NCBI GenBank assembly: GCA_035543115.1 | Contig: DATKKF010000037.1 | Span: 43,084 to 107,083, forward strand | Source of the DNA: RPRB01 sp035543115 | Lineage (GTDB): Bacteria; Myxococcota; Myxococcia; Myxococcales; Myxococcaceae | Direction of reading: 5' to 3' | DNA: 64,000 bases | In this document: positions 38,052 to 47,561 of the stretch, in pieces | Position numbering within the stretch: the first letter of the stretch is position 1 | Layout of the letters: each line of letters begins with the position of its first letter | The notes under the pieces: model-generated | Told to the model about the DNA's origin: nothing | Databases searched by the model: none | What the model saw: the letters and a program-made list of their open reading frames with translations, nothing else | Made by a program: the position numbers and the translations under genes

Positions 38052-38071
38052 GTCGAGCGTGGCAGCCAGGG

Positions 38072-38449
38072 CTACACCTTGGGCGTCTCGCCGAGGACCT
38101 TCTTCACCACCGCGAGGACGTCCTCGGCGCGGAACGGCTTGACGATGAAGTCCGCGGCGCCGGCCTCGATCGCCTCCATCACCAGCGACTCCTGACCGAG
38201 CGCGGAGCAGATCACCACCACCGCCTTCGGGTCTCCCCGGACGATCTCCCGGGTGGCCTCGATGCCGCTCTTGTACGGCATGACGATGTCCATCGTCGTC
38301 AGGTCGGGCTTGAGGGCGCGGTACTTCTCGATGGCCTCGATGCCGTGCGCGGCCTCGCCCACCACCTCGTAGCCTCCGGAGCTGAAGATGTCGCGGATCA
38401 TGTTCCGCATGAACACCGCGTCGTCGACGATCAGCACTCGCTTCGGCAT
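38072..38449 (-). CDS. cheY: Chemotaxis response regulator CheY
   Basis: A 125-residue stand-alone receiver. KRVLIVDDAVFMRNMIRDIF carries the acidic pair, LTTMDIVMPYKSGIEA the phospho-acceptor Asp near residue 53, VVVICSALGQES the conserved Ser/Thr and FIVKPFRAEDV the conserved Lys. It has no output domain, as usual for CheY. ATG 38449 follows cheW by 31 bp. The target (motor, gliding or another effector) is unknown; no flagellar genes are in the window. Confidence 0.95.
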   Translation of the reverse strand: MPKRVLIVDDAVFMRNMIRDIFSSGGYEVVGEAAHGIEAIEKYRALKPDLTTMDIVMPYKSGIEATREIVRGDPKAVVVICSALGQESLVMEAIEAGAADFIVKPFRAEDVLAVVKKVLGETPKV

Positions 38450-38480
38450 GGCCCGGGGGGGGACTGCGGTCTGTTGGATG

Positions 38481-38957
38481 TTAGCCGCGGTCGAAGAGGT
38501 GTGTCACCGCGACGTCGAGCGCATCCGCGTCCAGCACCGTCACCGCCACACCCTTGACCCGGGTCACTCCGCGCACCGGGGCACGTGACTCGCGTGCCTG
38601 GGTCGACACCTTGTCCACTGTCTCGAAGCCCTCGACGTCGGTGACGCTGAGCGCCAGATCGCGGCGCCCCCGCTCGAGGAGGATCAGCTTGCGCTGCGGC
38701 TGGACCGGGCTGGGCAGGTCGAGCAGCAGGGGGAAATCCACCACCGTGACCACCCGTCCCCGCAGGTTCACCACCCCGAGCACCGCGGCCGGCGCCCGGG
38801 GGACGCGCACCAGTCCCACCGGCTGGACCACCACCTGGCTCACTGCGCTCAGCGGCAGGGCGTAACGGGTGCTGTCCACGAGGAAGACGACGTGCTGGAC
38901 GGGTCCACGGTCGGATGCCGTCCCACCTCGCGCGGCCGAGCCGCCAGGGCCGCTCAC
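38481..38957 (-). CDS. cheW: CheW adaptor protein
   Basis: A 158-residue CheW that links receptors to CheA. After a short Gly/Ser/Ala lead the CheW beta-barrel is seen: HVVFLVDSTRYALPLSAVSQ, PAAVLGVVNLRGRVVTVVDF, DLALSVTDVEGFETVDK and VTRVKGVAVTVLDADAL. The GTG start overlaps the MCP stop (GTGA), giving receptor and adaptor coupled expression. Length and order are normal. Confidence 0.94.
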   Translation of the reverse strand: MSGPGGSAARGGTASDRGPVQHVVFLVDSTRYALPLSAVSQVVVQPVGLVRVPRAPAAVLGVVNLRGRVVTVVDFPLLLDLPSPVQPQRKLILLERGRRDLALSVTDVEGFETVDKVSTQARESRAPVRGVTRVKGVAVTVLDADALDVAVTHLFDRG

Positions 38958-40342
38958 GACCCGAGCCGGAAGCGGCGAACCACGCTCTGCAGCTCGAGGC
39001 TGAGGTTGTTCAGCTCCTGCGCTGCGGAGGTCATCCGGGCCACGGCGGCGGTCTGGTCCTCGATGATGCCGCCAGCGGCCTCGGTCGAGGTGGCGTTGGC
39101 CTCGGCCACCTCGGAGATCTCCCCCACCGCCTTGACCATCTCCTCGCTGCCCGCCAGCTGCTCCCGGGCGCTCTGGCTGATGAGGTGCACCTTGTCCGCA
39201 CCTTTGCGGGCGGTGTCGGTGATGCTTCCCATCGAGCGGACGATGGTTCCGAGGTCCTCGCGGCCCTCGCTCAGCTCCTCGATGCCTTGCTTCATCGCCG
39301 AGACGACGGCGGTGGACTGGCCGGAGATGTCGCGGGCCAGCTTGCTGATCTGCTCGGCGCTCTTGCCCGCGGACTCGGCGAGCTTCCGCACCTCGTCGGC
39401 CACCACCGCGAAGCCACGCCCGTACTCGCCGGCGCGGGCGGCCTCGATGGTGGCGTTGAGCGCCAAGAGGTTCGTCTGCTGGGCCACCTGGGTGATCACG
39501 TCGACGATCTTGGAGATCTCCTGCGTCTTCTCGCCGAAGGCGAAGACCTCGTGGCTGGCGCTCTCCACCCGGCTGAAGACCTTGTTCACCTTCTCGCCGG
39601 CCAGCCGGGCCGCCTTGCTGCCCTGCTCGGCGGCCACCGAGGTCTCGCCGGCGGCGAGCGCGGCGTCCTCGGCGGAGAGCGCGGTGCGCTGGATGCTCCC
39701 CGCCATCTCGCCGATGACCTTCTGGGCGTGGTCGACCAGGTCCGACTGGGTCCCGGCGCCGAGGGCGATCTTCCGGATGGAGGTGCCGACCTCGGTGGTG
39801 GCGGCGTTGACGTTCTCCGCCGAGCGCTGCAGCTCGGTCGCCGAGTCGGCCACGCTGGCCGCGGTGTGCTGGATGTGGCCCACCAGCTCGCGCAGGTTCT
39901 CCTGCATGTTGCCGATGGCGGTGGTGAGCTCGTCGATCTCGTCGCGCCCCAGGCTGGGATCGGTGGACACCGGCGAGACGAGGTCACCGCGCGAGATCTC
40001 GAGCGCGCTCCGGCTCAGCGAGCGCAGCCGCGAGACGCGGGCGAGCACCGCCGGGAGGAGGAGCGCGAGGACCAGGGTGAGCCCCGCGGCGACCAGCGCC
40101 TGGAGCGCCCAGCTGGCGTTCCGGACCAGGTGGAGCGCTCCCACCAGCACCATCGCCAGGAGGAAGTGCGAGACGAGGATCTTGCTCTGCAGGGACAGGG
40201 ACACCGGCTGGCTCCGCTCCTCGAGTGTCGCCGCCAGCCTGCGCACCGGCGCGGGACGCCGGGTCGTCCGGGCGGCGGGAAACTCGTCCAGCACAGAGCG
40301 GCGGACCGCTCCGTTGCGGGTCGGCGGGGGCACCAGGGCCAT
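38954..40342 (-). CDS. Methyl-accepting chemotaxis protein without periplasmic domain
   Basis: About 462 residues. Two close hydrophobic helices (KILVSHFLLAMVLVGALHLV and WALQALVAAGLTLVLALLLP) are separated only by a few residues, so there is no periplasmic ligand domain. A HAMP region (SRLRSLSRSALEISRGDLVS) follows and then the signalling coiled coil, whose tip is IVDVITQVAQQTNLLALNAT followed by IEAARAGEYGRGFAVVADEV. The start is uncertain: ATG 40342 is supported by GC-rich third positions, while GTG 40204 (with GGAG upstream) would begin just before the first helix. It probably senses membrane or intracellular state. No CheR or CheB is in the window. Confidence 0.9.
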   Translation of the reverse strand: MALVPPPTRNGAVRRSVLDEFPAARTTRRPAPVRRLAATLEERSQPVSLSLQSKILVSHFLLAMVLVGALHLVRNASWALQALVAAGLTLVLALLLPAVLARVSRLRSLSRSALEISRGDLVSPVSTDPSLGRDEIDELTTAIGNMQENLRELVGHIQHTAASVADSATELQRSAENVNAATTEVGTSIRKIALGAGTQSDLVDHAQKVIGEMAGSIQRTALSAEDAALAAGETSVAAEQGSKAARLAGEKVNKVFSRVESASHEVFAFGEKTQEISKIVDVITQVAQQTNLLALNATIEAARAGEYGRGFAVVADEVRKLAESAGKSAEQISKLARDISGQSTAVVSAMKQGIEELSEGREDLGTIVRSMGSITDTARKGADKVHLISQSAREQLAGSEEMVKAVGEISEVAEANATSTEAAGGIIEDQTAAVARMTSAAQELNNLSLELQSVVRRFRLGS

Positions 40343-40439
40343 TCGGGCGGCGATTCTGGCGTAGGACGGACCGGATTTCACATTCCGGACCGGGGACGGG
40401 CGCCGGAGAACACCCCTCCCCACACGGAGAGGACAGTCC

Positions 40440-41459
40440 TCACTCGAAGAGTGCTCGGTTTTCCTGGACCCAGCCGGCGAGCTTCTGGACCCCGTCGGCC
40501 ACCCCGGTGCGTGGACGCCACCCGAGGACCTCGGCGGCGCGGGACACGTCGGCGATGAACACCGGCTGGTCCCCCGGGCGCCAGTCGGCGAAGGCGGGGC
40601 AGAGCGGGCGGCCGGTGAGCCGGTCCAGCTGCTCGACCAGCTCGAGGAGTGACAGCGTCTTCCCCGGGCCGCCGCCCAGGTTGAAGACCTGGCCGCTGGC
40701 GCGGTCGATGCGCTCGACGGCCGCGTCGTAGGCCTCGCAGAGGTCGTCGACGAACAGGAGGTCTCGCACCTGGCGTCCGTCCCCGTAGATGGTGACCGGC
40801 TTCCCGGTGACGGCGGCGATGGTGAACCAGGCCACCCAGCCCTGGTCCTCCACGCCGAACTGACGCCAGCCGTAGATGCAGGACTGGCGGAACACCACGG
40901 TGCGCAGCCCGTAGATGCGGGCGTGGTCGCGGACGTACTGGTCGGCGGCGCCCTTGCTGCAGCCGTAGGGGGAATGGAAGTCGAGCGGCTCGGCCTCGGA
41001 GATGCCGCGAGGGCGGTCGCGGAAGGCGTACCGCCCGTGTCGCTGCTCGACCCCCACGTGCTCCAGCCGCCCGTAGACCTTGTTGGTCGACGCGTAGAGG
41101 AACGCCGCGGACGGGGTGTGCTGGCGTGCCGACTCGAGCAGGTTGAAGGTTCCGAGCGCGTTGACCTCGAAGTCGTGGCGGGGCTCGGTCACCGACGTGG
41201 TGACCGCCACCTGCGCGGCGAGGTGGAGGATGACCTGCGTGTCGCGGTGGCGGGCGAGGGCGCCGTCGAGCGCGGCGGCGTCGCGGATGTCCAGGTGCTC
41301 GAAGGTGAAGCGCCCCTGCGTCTTGAGCCAGGCGAGGTTCTTGTCCGCGCCGTGTCGCGACAGGTCGTCGAGGACCACCACCTCGTGTCCGCGCTCCATC
41401 CACCGCCGTGCTGCGTTGCAGCCAATGAAGCCCGCCCCGCCGGTCACCAGATATTTCAC
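40440..41459 (-). CDS. NAD-dependent sugar-nucleotide epimerase (CDP-paratose 2-epimerase-like)
   Basis: A 339-residue extended SDR enzyme. The Rossmann start KYLVTGGAGFIGCNAARRWM, the Ser/Thr and YxxxK active site (FLYASTNKVYG and SPYGCSKGAADQYV), and RDLLFVDDLCEAY are clear. The phrase DDLSRHGADKNLAWLKTQGR and the QSCIYGWRQFGVEDQGW region are typical of CDP-paratose/CDP-tyvelose 2-epimerases, though related UDP-glucose epimerases cannot be excluded. Such enzymes make O-antigen or exopolysaccharide sugars. The start GTG 41459 begins the first strand. It lies 97 bp upstream of the MCP start and 201 bp after thiL, with no other sugar genes beside it. Confidence 0.85.
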   Translation of the reverse strand: MKYLVTGGAGFIGCNAARRWMERGHEVVVLDDLSRHGADKNLAWLKTQGRFTFEHLDIRDAAALDGALARHRDTQVILHLAAQVAVTTSVTEPRHDFEVNALGTFNLLESARQHTPSAAFLYASTNKVYGRLEHVGVEQRHGRYAFRDRPRGISEAEPLDFHSPYGCSKGAADQYVRDHARIYGLRTVVFRQSCIYGWRQFGVEDQGWVAWFTIAAVTGKPVTIYGDGRQVRDLLFVDDLCEAYDAAVERIDRASGQVFNLGGGPGKTLSLLELVEQLDRLTGRPLCPAFADWRPGDQPVFIADVSRAAEVLGWRPRTGVADGVQKLAGWVQENRALFE

Positions 41460-41628
41460 GTGCGCTGTCGTCCTCCGGTCTCGCCCGCCGGAGCTTAGTC
41501 GCCGGGTTCGGTGGCGCGCCGCCGGCATGGGGCCCTGTCCGGCACCGGACGCGCAGCCCATCCGGGGTGCCCTCGCCGGAAGCCGCCGGAATCCCGGGGT
41601 TCGGGAGCTGGCGACCTCCCCAGGGAAT

Positions 41629-41644
41629 CGAGGTGTCTGGCACC
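41629..41644. repeat. REP-like dispersed element, copy 1
   Basis: CGAGGTGTCTGGCACC, identical over 16 bases to 58114-58129. GGTG and CACC form a short inverted repeat around TCTGG, resembling repetitive extragenic palindromes. It sits just after the thiL stop, between thiL and the epimerase gene. Confidence 0.5.
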
Positions 41645-41665
41645 CCGTCAGGGCACCCCGTCAGG
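41640..41665. repeat. Perfect 13-bp tandem duplication at the thiL stop
   Basis: GCACCCCGTCAGG occurs twice without a gap (41640-41652 and 41653-41665). The second copy includes the thiL stop codon, so a slippage event would alter only the 3' flank. Confidence 0.7.
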
Positions 41666-42641
41666 CGAGGTGATCGAAGCCGCCGAGGTCACCGGCATCG
41701 GCGCCTCTCACGTGAACGCCCCGGCCACGACGGACCTCGCCGACGGGGGTCAGGGACAGGTCGAGCCGGCGGGCCAGCCGGAGGACCGCGACGCGTCGGG
41801 TCGGGGAGGTGGTGAAGAGCAGCTCGTAGTCCTCGCCGCCGGCGGCGGCCAGCCGGACGCGCTCGCTCGCGTCCGGAACCGCGACCTCGAGCGCTTCCGA
41901 GCACGGAACCGCCTCCAGCGCGAGGTGCACCGCGACCCGGCTCGCCGCTGCGACGTGCCCGGCGTCCTGCACCAGCCCGTCGCTCAGGTCGATGCAGGAG
42001 GAGGCGAGGCCGACCAGCGCCACGCCGAGCTCGAGCCTCGCCGAGGGCCTCCGCTGCCGGGCCACTGCCGCGCGCGCGAGCCTCGGCGCACGCCTGAGCC
42101 GCCGGGCCTCCTTCCCGCTCGGGCGCTCCAGCAGCGCGAGGCCGAGCCGGGCGTCCCCGAGCGTGCCCGACACCCAGACGACGTCGCCCGGACGCGCCCC
42201 CGACCGCAGCAGGGCTCGACCCGGCGCGACCTCGCCGCCGACAGTGACGGTCAGCGACAGCCCCGGCGCGCGGGTCACGTTGCCACCCACCAGCGCGGTC
42301 CCGGTCTTCCGGGCGAGCGCGCCGAACCCGGCCCCGAGCGCCCGCGCCTCCCGGAGCGAGAACCCTCGCCGCACCCCGAGCGCCACCAGCGCCCAGCGCG
42401 GCCTCGCCCCCATCGACGCGAGGTCGGAGAGGTTCACCGCCAGGGACTTGTGCCCGATGTCCTCCAGCCGGCTGCTCGCGCGGCGGAAGTGAACGTCCTC
42501 CACCACCGCGTCCACCGTCACGCAGGTCTCGCCGCGTCCCCTCGGAAGGACGGCGGCGTCGTCTCCGGGTCCGGCCGGGGTGCGCGGCGAGGCACGGGCC
42601 GCGGCGACGAACGCCTCGATGAGCTGGAACTCAGGGCCCAT
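41661..42641 (-). CDS. thiL: Thiamine-monophosphate kinase
   Basis: A 326-residue PurM/ThiL-fold enzyme that phosphorylates thiamine monophosphate to the active cofactor thiamine diphosphate. Family motifs are PAGPGDDAAVLP near 24, the metal/nucleotide segment GHKSLAVNLSDLASMGARPR near 64, GTALVGGNVTRAP, and CIDLSDGLVQDAGHVAAAS near 225. The end AAGGEDYELLFTTSP contains the conserved GEDYELL. ATG 42641 follows the kinase gene by 17 bp. No other thiamine genes or TPP riboswitch are seen. Confidence 0.95.
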   Translation of the reverse strand: MGPEFQLIEAFVAAARASPRTPAGPGDDAAVLPRGRGETCVTVDAVVEDVHFRRASSRLEDIGHKSLAVNLSDLASMGARPRWALVALGVRRGFSLREARALGAGFGALARKTGTALVGGNVTRAPGLSLTVTVGGEVAPGRALLRSGARPGDVVWVSGTLGDARLGLALLERPSGKEARRLRRAPRLARAAVARQRRPSARLELGVALVGLASSCIDLSDGLVQDAGHVAAASRVAVHLALEAVPCSEALEVAVPDASERVRLAAAGGEDYELLFTTSPTRRVAVLRLARRLDLSLTPVGEVRRGRGVHVRGADAGDLGGFDHLA

Positions 42642-42658
42642 CGCCAACGGGCCTCTCG

Positions 42659-44181
<1,523 letters not shown>

Positions 44182-44185
<4 letters not shown>

Positions 44186-44883
44186 CGCGGTCCTCCTCCG
44201 CTGGCCAGCCACTCGCCAATCTGCGTCCCGCCGGTGTCCATCCGGGCGAAGATCAGCTTGAGGAACTCGGCCTCGCCGAGCCCGATGTTCCGGCTCAGCC
44301 CAGCCTGCTCGTCCATCTTGCGGTAGGCGAGCTGGAGCACCGCATAGAGCGTCTCCAGCACGCCCTCGCCGCGGATCGCCACCGCAGCGATCACCGGCTC
44401 CTTGCCCCGGGCGCGCGTCTCCTCGAGCTCGGCCTCGGTCTTGGTGTCCGGCAGGTCCCGCTTGTTGAACTGGATCACGATCGGGACCTGGGCCGCGTTG
44501 AGCCCGTTCTCCCGCATGTTGTCCTGGAGGTTGGCCCAGTACTGGTTGTTCTCCTGGCCAGCGCTCCGGCGGCTGTCGGCGATGAAGGCCACCGCGTCGG
44601 CGTTCTGCAGCACCACCCGGCGGGTGGCGTTGTGGATGACCTGCCCCGGGACCGTGAACAGCTTCACCTTCACGGTGTAGCCGCCCTTGGTGTGGAAGAA
44701 GACCGGCAGGAGATCGAAGAACAGGGTGCGGTCGTCGTGCGTCTCGACCGTCAACAGCTTTCCCCGGCCCTCGCTCCCGGTGCGAGCGTGGATCATCTGG
44801 AGGTTGGTCGTTTTCCCGGACAGACCAGGCCCGTAGTAGACGACCTTGACCGTCAGTTCGCGCTGGGCATGGTTGAGTTGCAC
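44182..44883 (-). CDS. MglA-like small Ras-type GTPase
   Basis: A 233-residue GTPase of the bacterial MglA group, which controls polarity and motility in Myxococcus. KVVYYGPGLSGKTTNLQMI holds the phosphate loop at about residues 19-26; the G3 region is FTVPGQVIHNATRRVVLQNA, as in MglA, and IQFNKRDLP is the base-specificity motif near 153. The first residues (VQLNHAQRELTVKVV) match the family start, so GTG 44883 is chosen. It has a C-terminal extension relative to Myxococcus MglA (195 residues). The PocR kinase gene overlaps its stop. No mglB/roadblock gene is adjacent. Confidence 0.93.
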
Positions 44884-45075
44884 GAGGACCGGACGCCCTG
44901 GCCGCGCGGGGTTGGCGCCGGCGGGAGTCAGCCCGGGAGAATACAGGAGGCCACCGCACGTCGAGAATGGCGTCCCCGTACGACCCTGGTCCCTGCTGTG
45001 GGCCTTGTTCAGGGAACGTGCACGGATACGAACCCTGGGGTTAGGATCCACCGGAGGTACGAGGGGGTGGCGGAG

Positions 45076-45612
45076 ATGACGATGAAGCGGGTGGAGACAG
45101 TTCCGGAGCAGATGAGCTTGCCGCCGCTCGATATCGCCAGCCTCCCGGCCGACCTTCCGGCCGCTCTCAAGTTCGGTCCCCTGGGCGACTCGGAGCTGCA
45201 GCCCGTGGCGGCCCTCCGGGGCACCTCGGAGCCCTGGGCGAAGCGCGGCGAGACCCCCGACGAGTCGCTCCAGGCGCTCACGCAGCTGCGTCCGTTCGTC
45301 TACGTGGCCCGCCTGCAGGGGCAAATCGTGGGCTACGTCACCGTGGAGCGGGACGGTCCCGTCGCCGGGGCCGCCTACATGCGGAACATCGTGGTCAAGC
45401 CCGAGCTCCGCCATCGCGGGGTGGGGATGGCGCTCCTGGACCACGCCCTGAGCGTCGCCCGGGACATGTACCGGAAAACCCTCGCACTCCGGGTGGATCC
45501 GGCCAACGCGCCGGCAGTGGCGTTCTACCGGAAGGCCGGGTTCACCACGGTTGCGACCGTGGTGAGCAAGAAGTCCGGGAAGCTTCGACTGCTCATGTCC
45601 CGGGAGCTCTGA
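45076..45612 (+). CDS. GNAT-family N-acetyltransferase
   Basis: A 178-residue acetyl-CoA-dependent acetyltransferase. The acetyl-CoA loop is the segment VVKPELRHRGVGMALLDHAL near residue 115 (Q/R-x-x-G-x-G/A), with MRNIVVKP before it and DPANAPAVAFYRKAGFTTVA after it, all typical of GNAT enzymes. The N-terminal 50 residues (MTMKRVETVPEQMSLPPLD) are unassigned. ATG 45076 follows a GGGGGTGG ribosome site. It is divergent from the MglA-like gene (192 bp) and 103 bp before the kinase gene on the same strand. The substrate is unknown. Confidence 0.92.
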   Translation: MTMKRVETVPEQMSLPPLDIASLPADLPAALKFGPLGDSELQPVAALRGTSEPWAKRGETPDESLQALTQLRPFVYVARLQGQIVGYVTVERDGPVAGAAYMRNIVVKPELRHRGVGMALLDHALSVARDMYRKTLALRVDPANAPAVAFYRKAGFTTVATVVSKKSGKLRLLMSREL

Positions 45613-45715
45613 GGCACCCCCGCCGCCCGCTGCGGGACCTGCCGTGTTGGCTGCAGGTGCATGGGTGCCGACGGAATCGTCCGTACAACCGCTCGTTCTT
45701 CGCGGCGGTCCACCC

Positions 45716-46801
45716 ATGTTCGCCTCCCTGCGCCGGTTCGCTGGCCTCGTCCTCCTCTGGTCCATCCCCGGCGTGGCCGTGGGGCTGCAGTCCAAGGCGT
45801 GGGAGCAGGAGGTGGCCGCCTGGGGAACCCACCGGTTCCTGTTCTTCTACGCGGGCTGGGTCATCTGGGCGTTCCTGACCCCGGTGCTGGCCTGGCTGGT
45901 GCGCCGGCTCACCGTGGAGCGCGACGGGGCGTGGCGGGTGGGGGGGGTGCACGTCGTCACCTGCGCTCTCCTCGTCGTCTTCCAGGAGGGGTGTCTGGCG
46001 CTCCTCTCGCGGGTGGCCGGACCGTTCAGCATGCAGCGGCTCCCGCTCGGGGCGGTGTGGCTGAACTCGGTCAGGGGCAGCGCGTTCCTGGACACGCTGG
46101 TCTACGTCATGACCCTGGGAGTGCTGCTGGCCATCGACCTGCGCCGGAAGCTCCGGGCCCAGGAGCTGGCCGGCGCGCGGCTCCACGCCGAGCTGGCGAG
46201 GGCCGAGCTGGACGCCCTGCGGGTCCAGCTGCATCCGCACTTCCTCTTCAACACCCTGAACGCCATCTCCATGCTCGTCCGGAAGGGCGAGGGCGACACC
46301 GCGGTGCGGATGATCGCCGGGCTGAGCGACCTGCTCCGGCTGGCGCTGGCCACCGTGGGCCAGCAGGAGGTCCCGCTCCGGCAGGAGCTGGACTTCCTCG
46401 AGCGCTATCTGAGCCTGCAGCAGATCCGCTTCCCCGACCGGCTGCGGATCGAGATGTGCATCGCGCCCGAGACGCTCGAGGCGCAGGTGCCCAGCCTGGT
46501 CCTGCAGCCCCTGGCCGAGAACGCGGTCCGGCACGGCATCGCACCCTCCATCGCCGGCGGCTCGGTGGAGGTGGCCGCGGCCCGCGAGGGCGAGCAGCTC
46601 GTGCTCCGGGTCCGGGACACCGGCGTGGGCCTCGCGCCGGGCGCCGAATCGCCCGGGGGGGTCGGTCTGCGGAACGTGCGCGCCCGGCTGCAGCACCTCT
46701 ACCCTGGCCGGCACCACTTCCACGTGGCCAACCGGGTGGAGGGCGGTGTCGAGTCCCTGCTGGAGATTCCTTTCCGTGGTCCGGAGGTGGTGCGTGCCTG
46801 A
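45716..46801 (+). CDS. LytS/YehU-type membrane histidine kinase
   Basis: A 361-residue sensor kinase with four or five N-terminal hydrophobic segments (to about residue 140), then the LytS-type kinase domain. The phospho-acceptor His175 is in RVQLHPHFLFNTLNAISMLV, and the ATP-binding N box is LVLQPLAENAVRHGIAPS near 262, with RDTGVGLAPG and GVGLRNVRARLQHLY after it. There is no extracytoplasmic sensor domain. ATG 45716 is used; upstream in-frame starts would add a non-hydrophobic leader. Its stop overlaps the start of the LytTR regulator gene by eight bases. The signal is unknown; LytS-type kinases often respond to cell-wall or membrane changes. Confidence 0.93.
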   Translation: MFASLRRFAGLVLLWSIPGVAVGLQSKAWEQEVAAWGTHRFLFFYAGWVIWAFLTPVLAWLVRRLTVERDGAWRVGGVHVVTCALLVVFQEGCLALLSRVAGPFSMQRLPLGAVWLNSVRGSAFLDTLVYVMTLGVLLAIDLRRKLRAQELAGARLHAELARAELDALRVQLHPHFLFNTLNAISMLVRKGEGDTAVRMIAGLSDLLRLALATVGQQEVPLRQELDFLERYLSLQQIRFPDRLRIEMCIAPETLEAQVPSLVLQPLAENAVRHGIAPSIAGGSVEVAAAREGEQLVLRVRDTGVGLAPGAESPGGVGLRNVRARLQHLYPGRHHFHVANRVEGGVESLLEIPFRGPEVVRA

Positions 46802-47552
46802 GCCAGTGACGGTGGCGGTGGTGGACGACGAGCCGCTGGCCCGAGAGGGTCTGCGGATGCTCCTGGCGGAGGATCCGGGGGTGAAGGTCGTTGGCGAGGC
46901 GGGGAGCGGGGACGAGGCAGTGGCGCTGCTGGCACGGACCCATCCGCAGCTCTGCTTCCTCGATGTGCAGATGCCGGGAGGAAGCGGCTTCGAGGTGCTG
47001 GCGCGGGCCGAGGCGCCGCTTCCGATGGTGGTCTTCGTGACCGCCTATGACCAGTACGCGCTCGAGGCCTTCCGGGTGCACGCCTTCGACTACCTGCTCA
47101 AGCCATACGAGGACTCGCGCTTCCGCGAGACCCTGGCCCGGGCGAAGGAGCAGCTGTCGCGCGAGGACGCGGCACGGCTCGGCGAGCAGCTCCGGGCCAA
47201 GGCGGTGGAGGCGGGGCTGGTCCCGGCGGCGTCGTCCCGCATCGTGGTGCGCGACCGCGGCCGCATCATCTTCCTCGAGGCCGAGGAAATCGACTGGATC
47301 GAGTCGGCCGACTACTACGTCGAGCTGCACGTGGGGGCGCGGACCTACCTGCACCGCGAGTCGATGGCGGCGCTCGAGGCACGCCTGGATCCGATGCGCT
47401 TCGTCCGCATCCACCGGACGGCCATCGTGAACCGCCGGGTGCTGCGCGAGCTGCGGCGCACCGGCAGCGGCGGGCTGGTCGCCGTCCTGGCGACGGGGGC
47501 AGAGCTCCCGGTGGCGCGGAGCCAGCAGGCCCGGATTCGCCATCTGCGGTAG
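46794..47552 (+). CDS. LytTR-family DNA-binding response regulator
   Basis: A 252-residue regulator: receiver (about 1-125) with acidic pair VVDDEPLAREGLR, phospho-acceptor Asp57 in LCFLDVQMPGGSG, VVFVTAYDQYALEAF and DYLLKPYED. A LytTR DNA-binding domain spans about 145-250 (IEAEEIDWIESADYYVELHV-type segment, HRESMAALEARLDPMRFVRI and HRTAIVNRRVLREL). GTG 46794 follows GGAGGTG five bases before. It is the cognate partner of the kinase it overlaps. LytTR proteins bind short direct repeats; the target promoters are unknown. Confidence 0.95.
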   Translation: MPEPVTVAVVDDEPLAREGLRMLLAEDPGVKVVGEAGSGDEAVALLARTHPQLCFLDVQMPGGSGFEVLARAEAPLPMVVFVTAYDQYALEAFRVHAFDYLLKPYEDSRFRETLARAKEQLSREDAARLGEQLRAKAVEAGLVPAASSRIVVRDRGRIIFLEAEEIDWIESADYYVELHVGARTYLHRESMAALEARLDPMRFVRIHRTAIVNRRVLRELRRTGSGGLVAVLATGAELPVARSQQARIRHLR

Positions 47553-47561
47553 GAAGGACGG

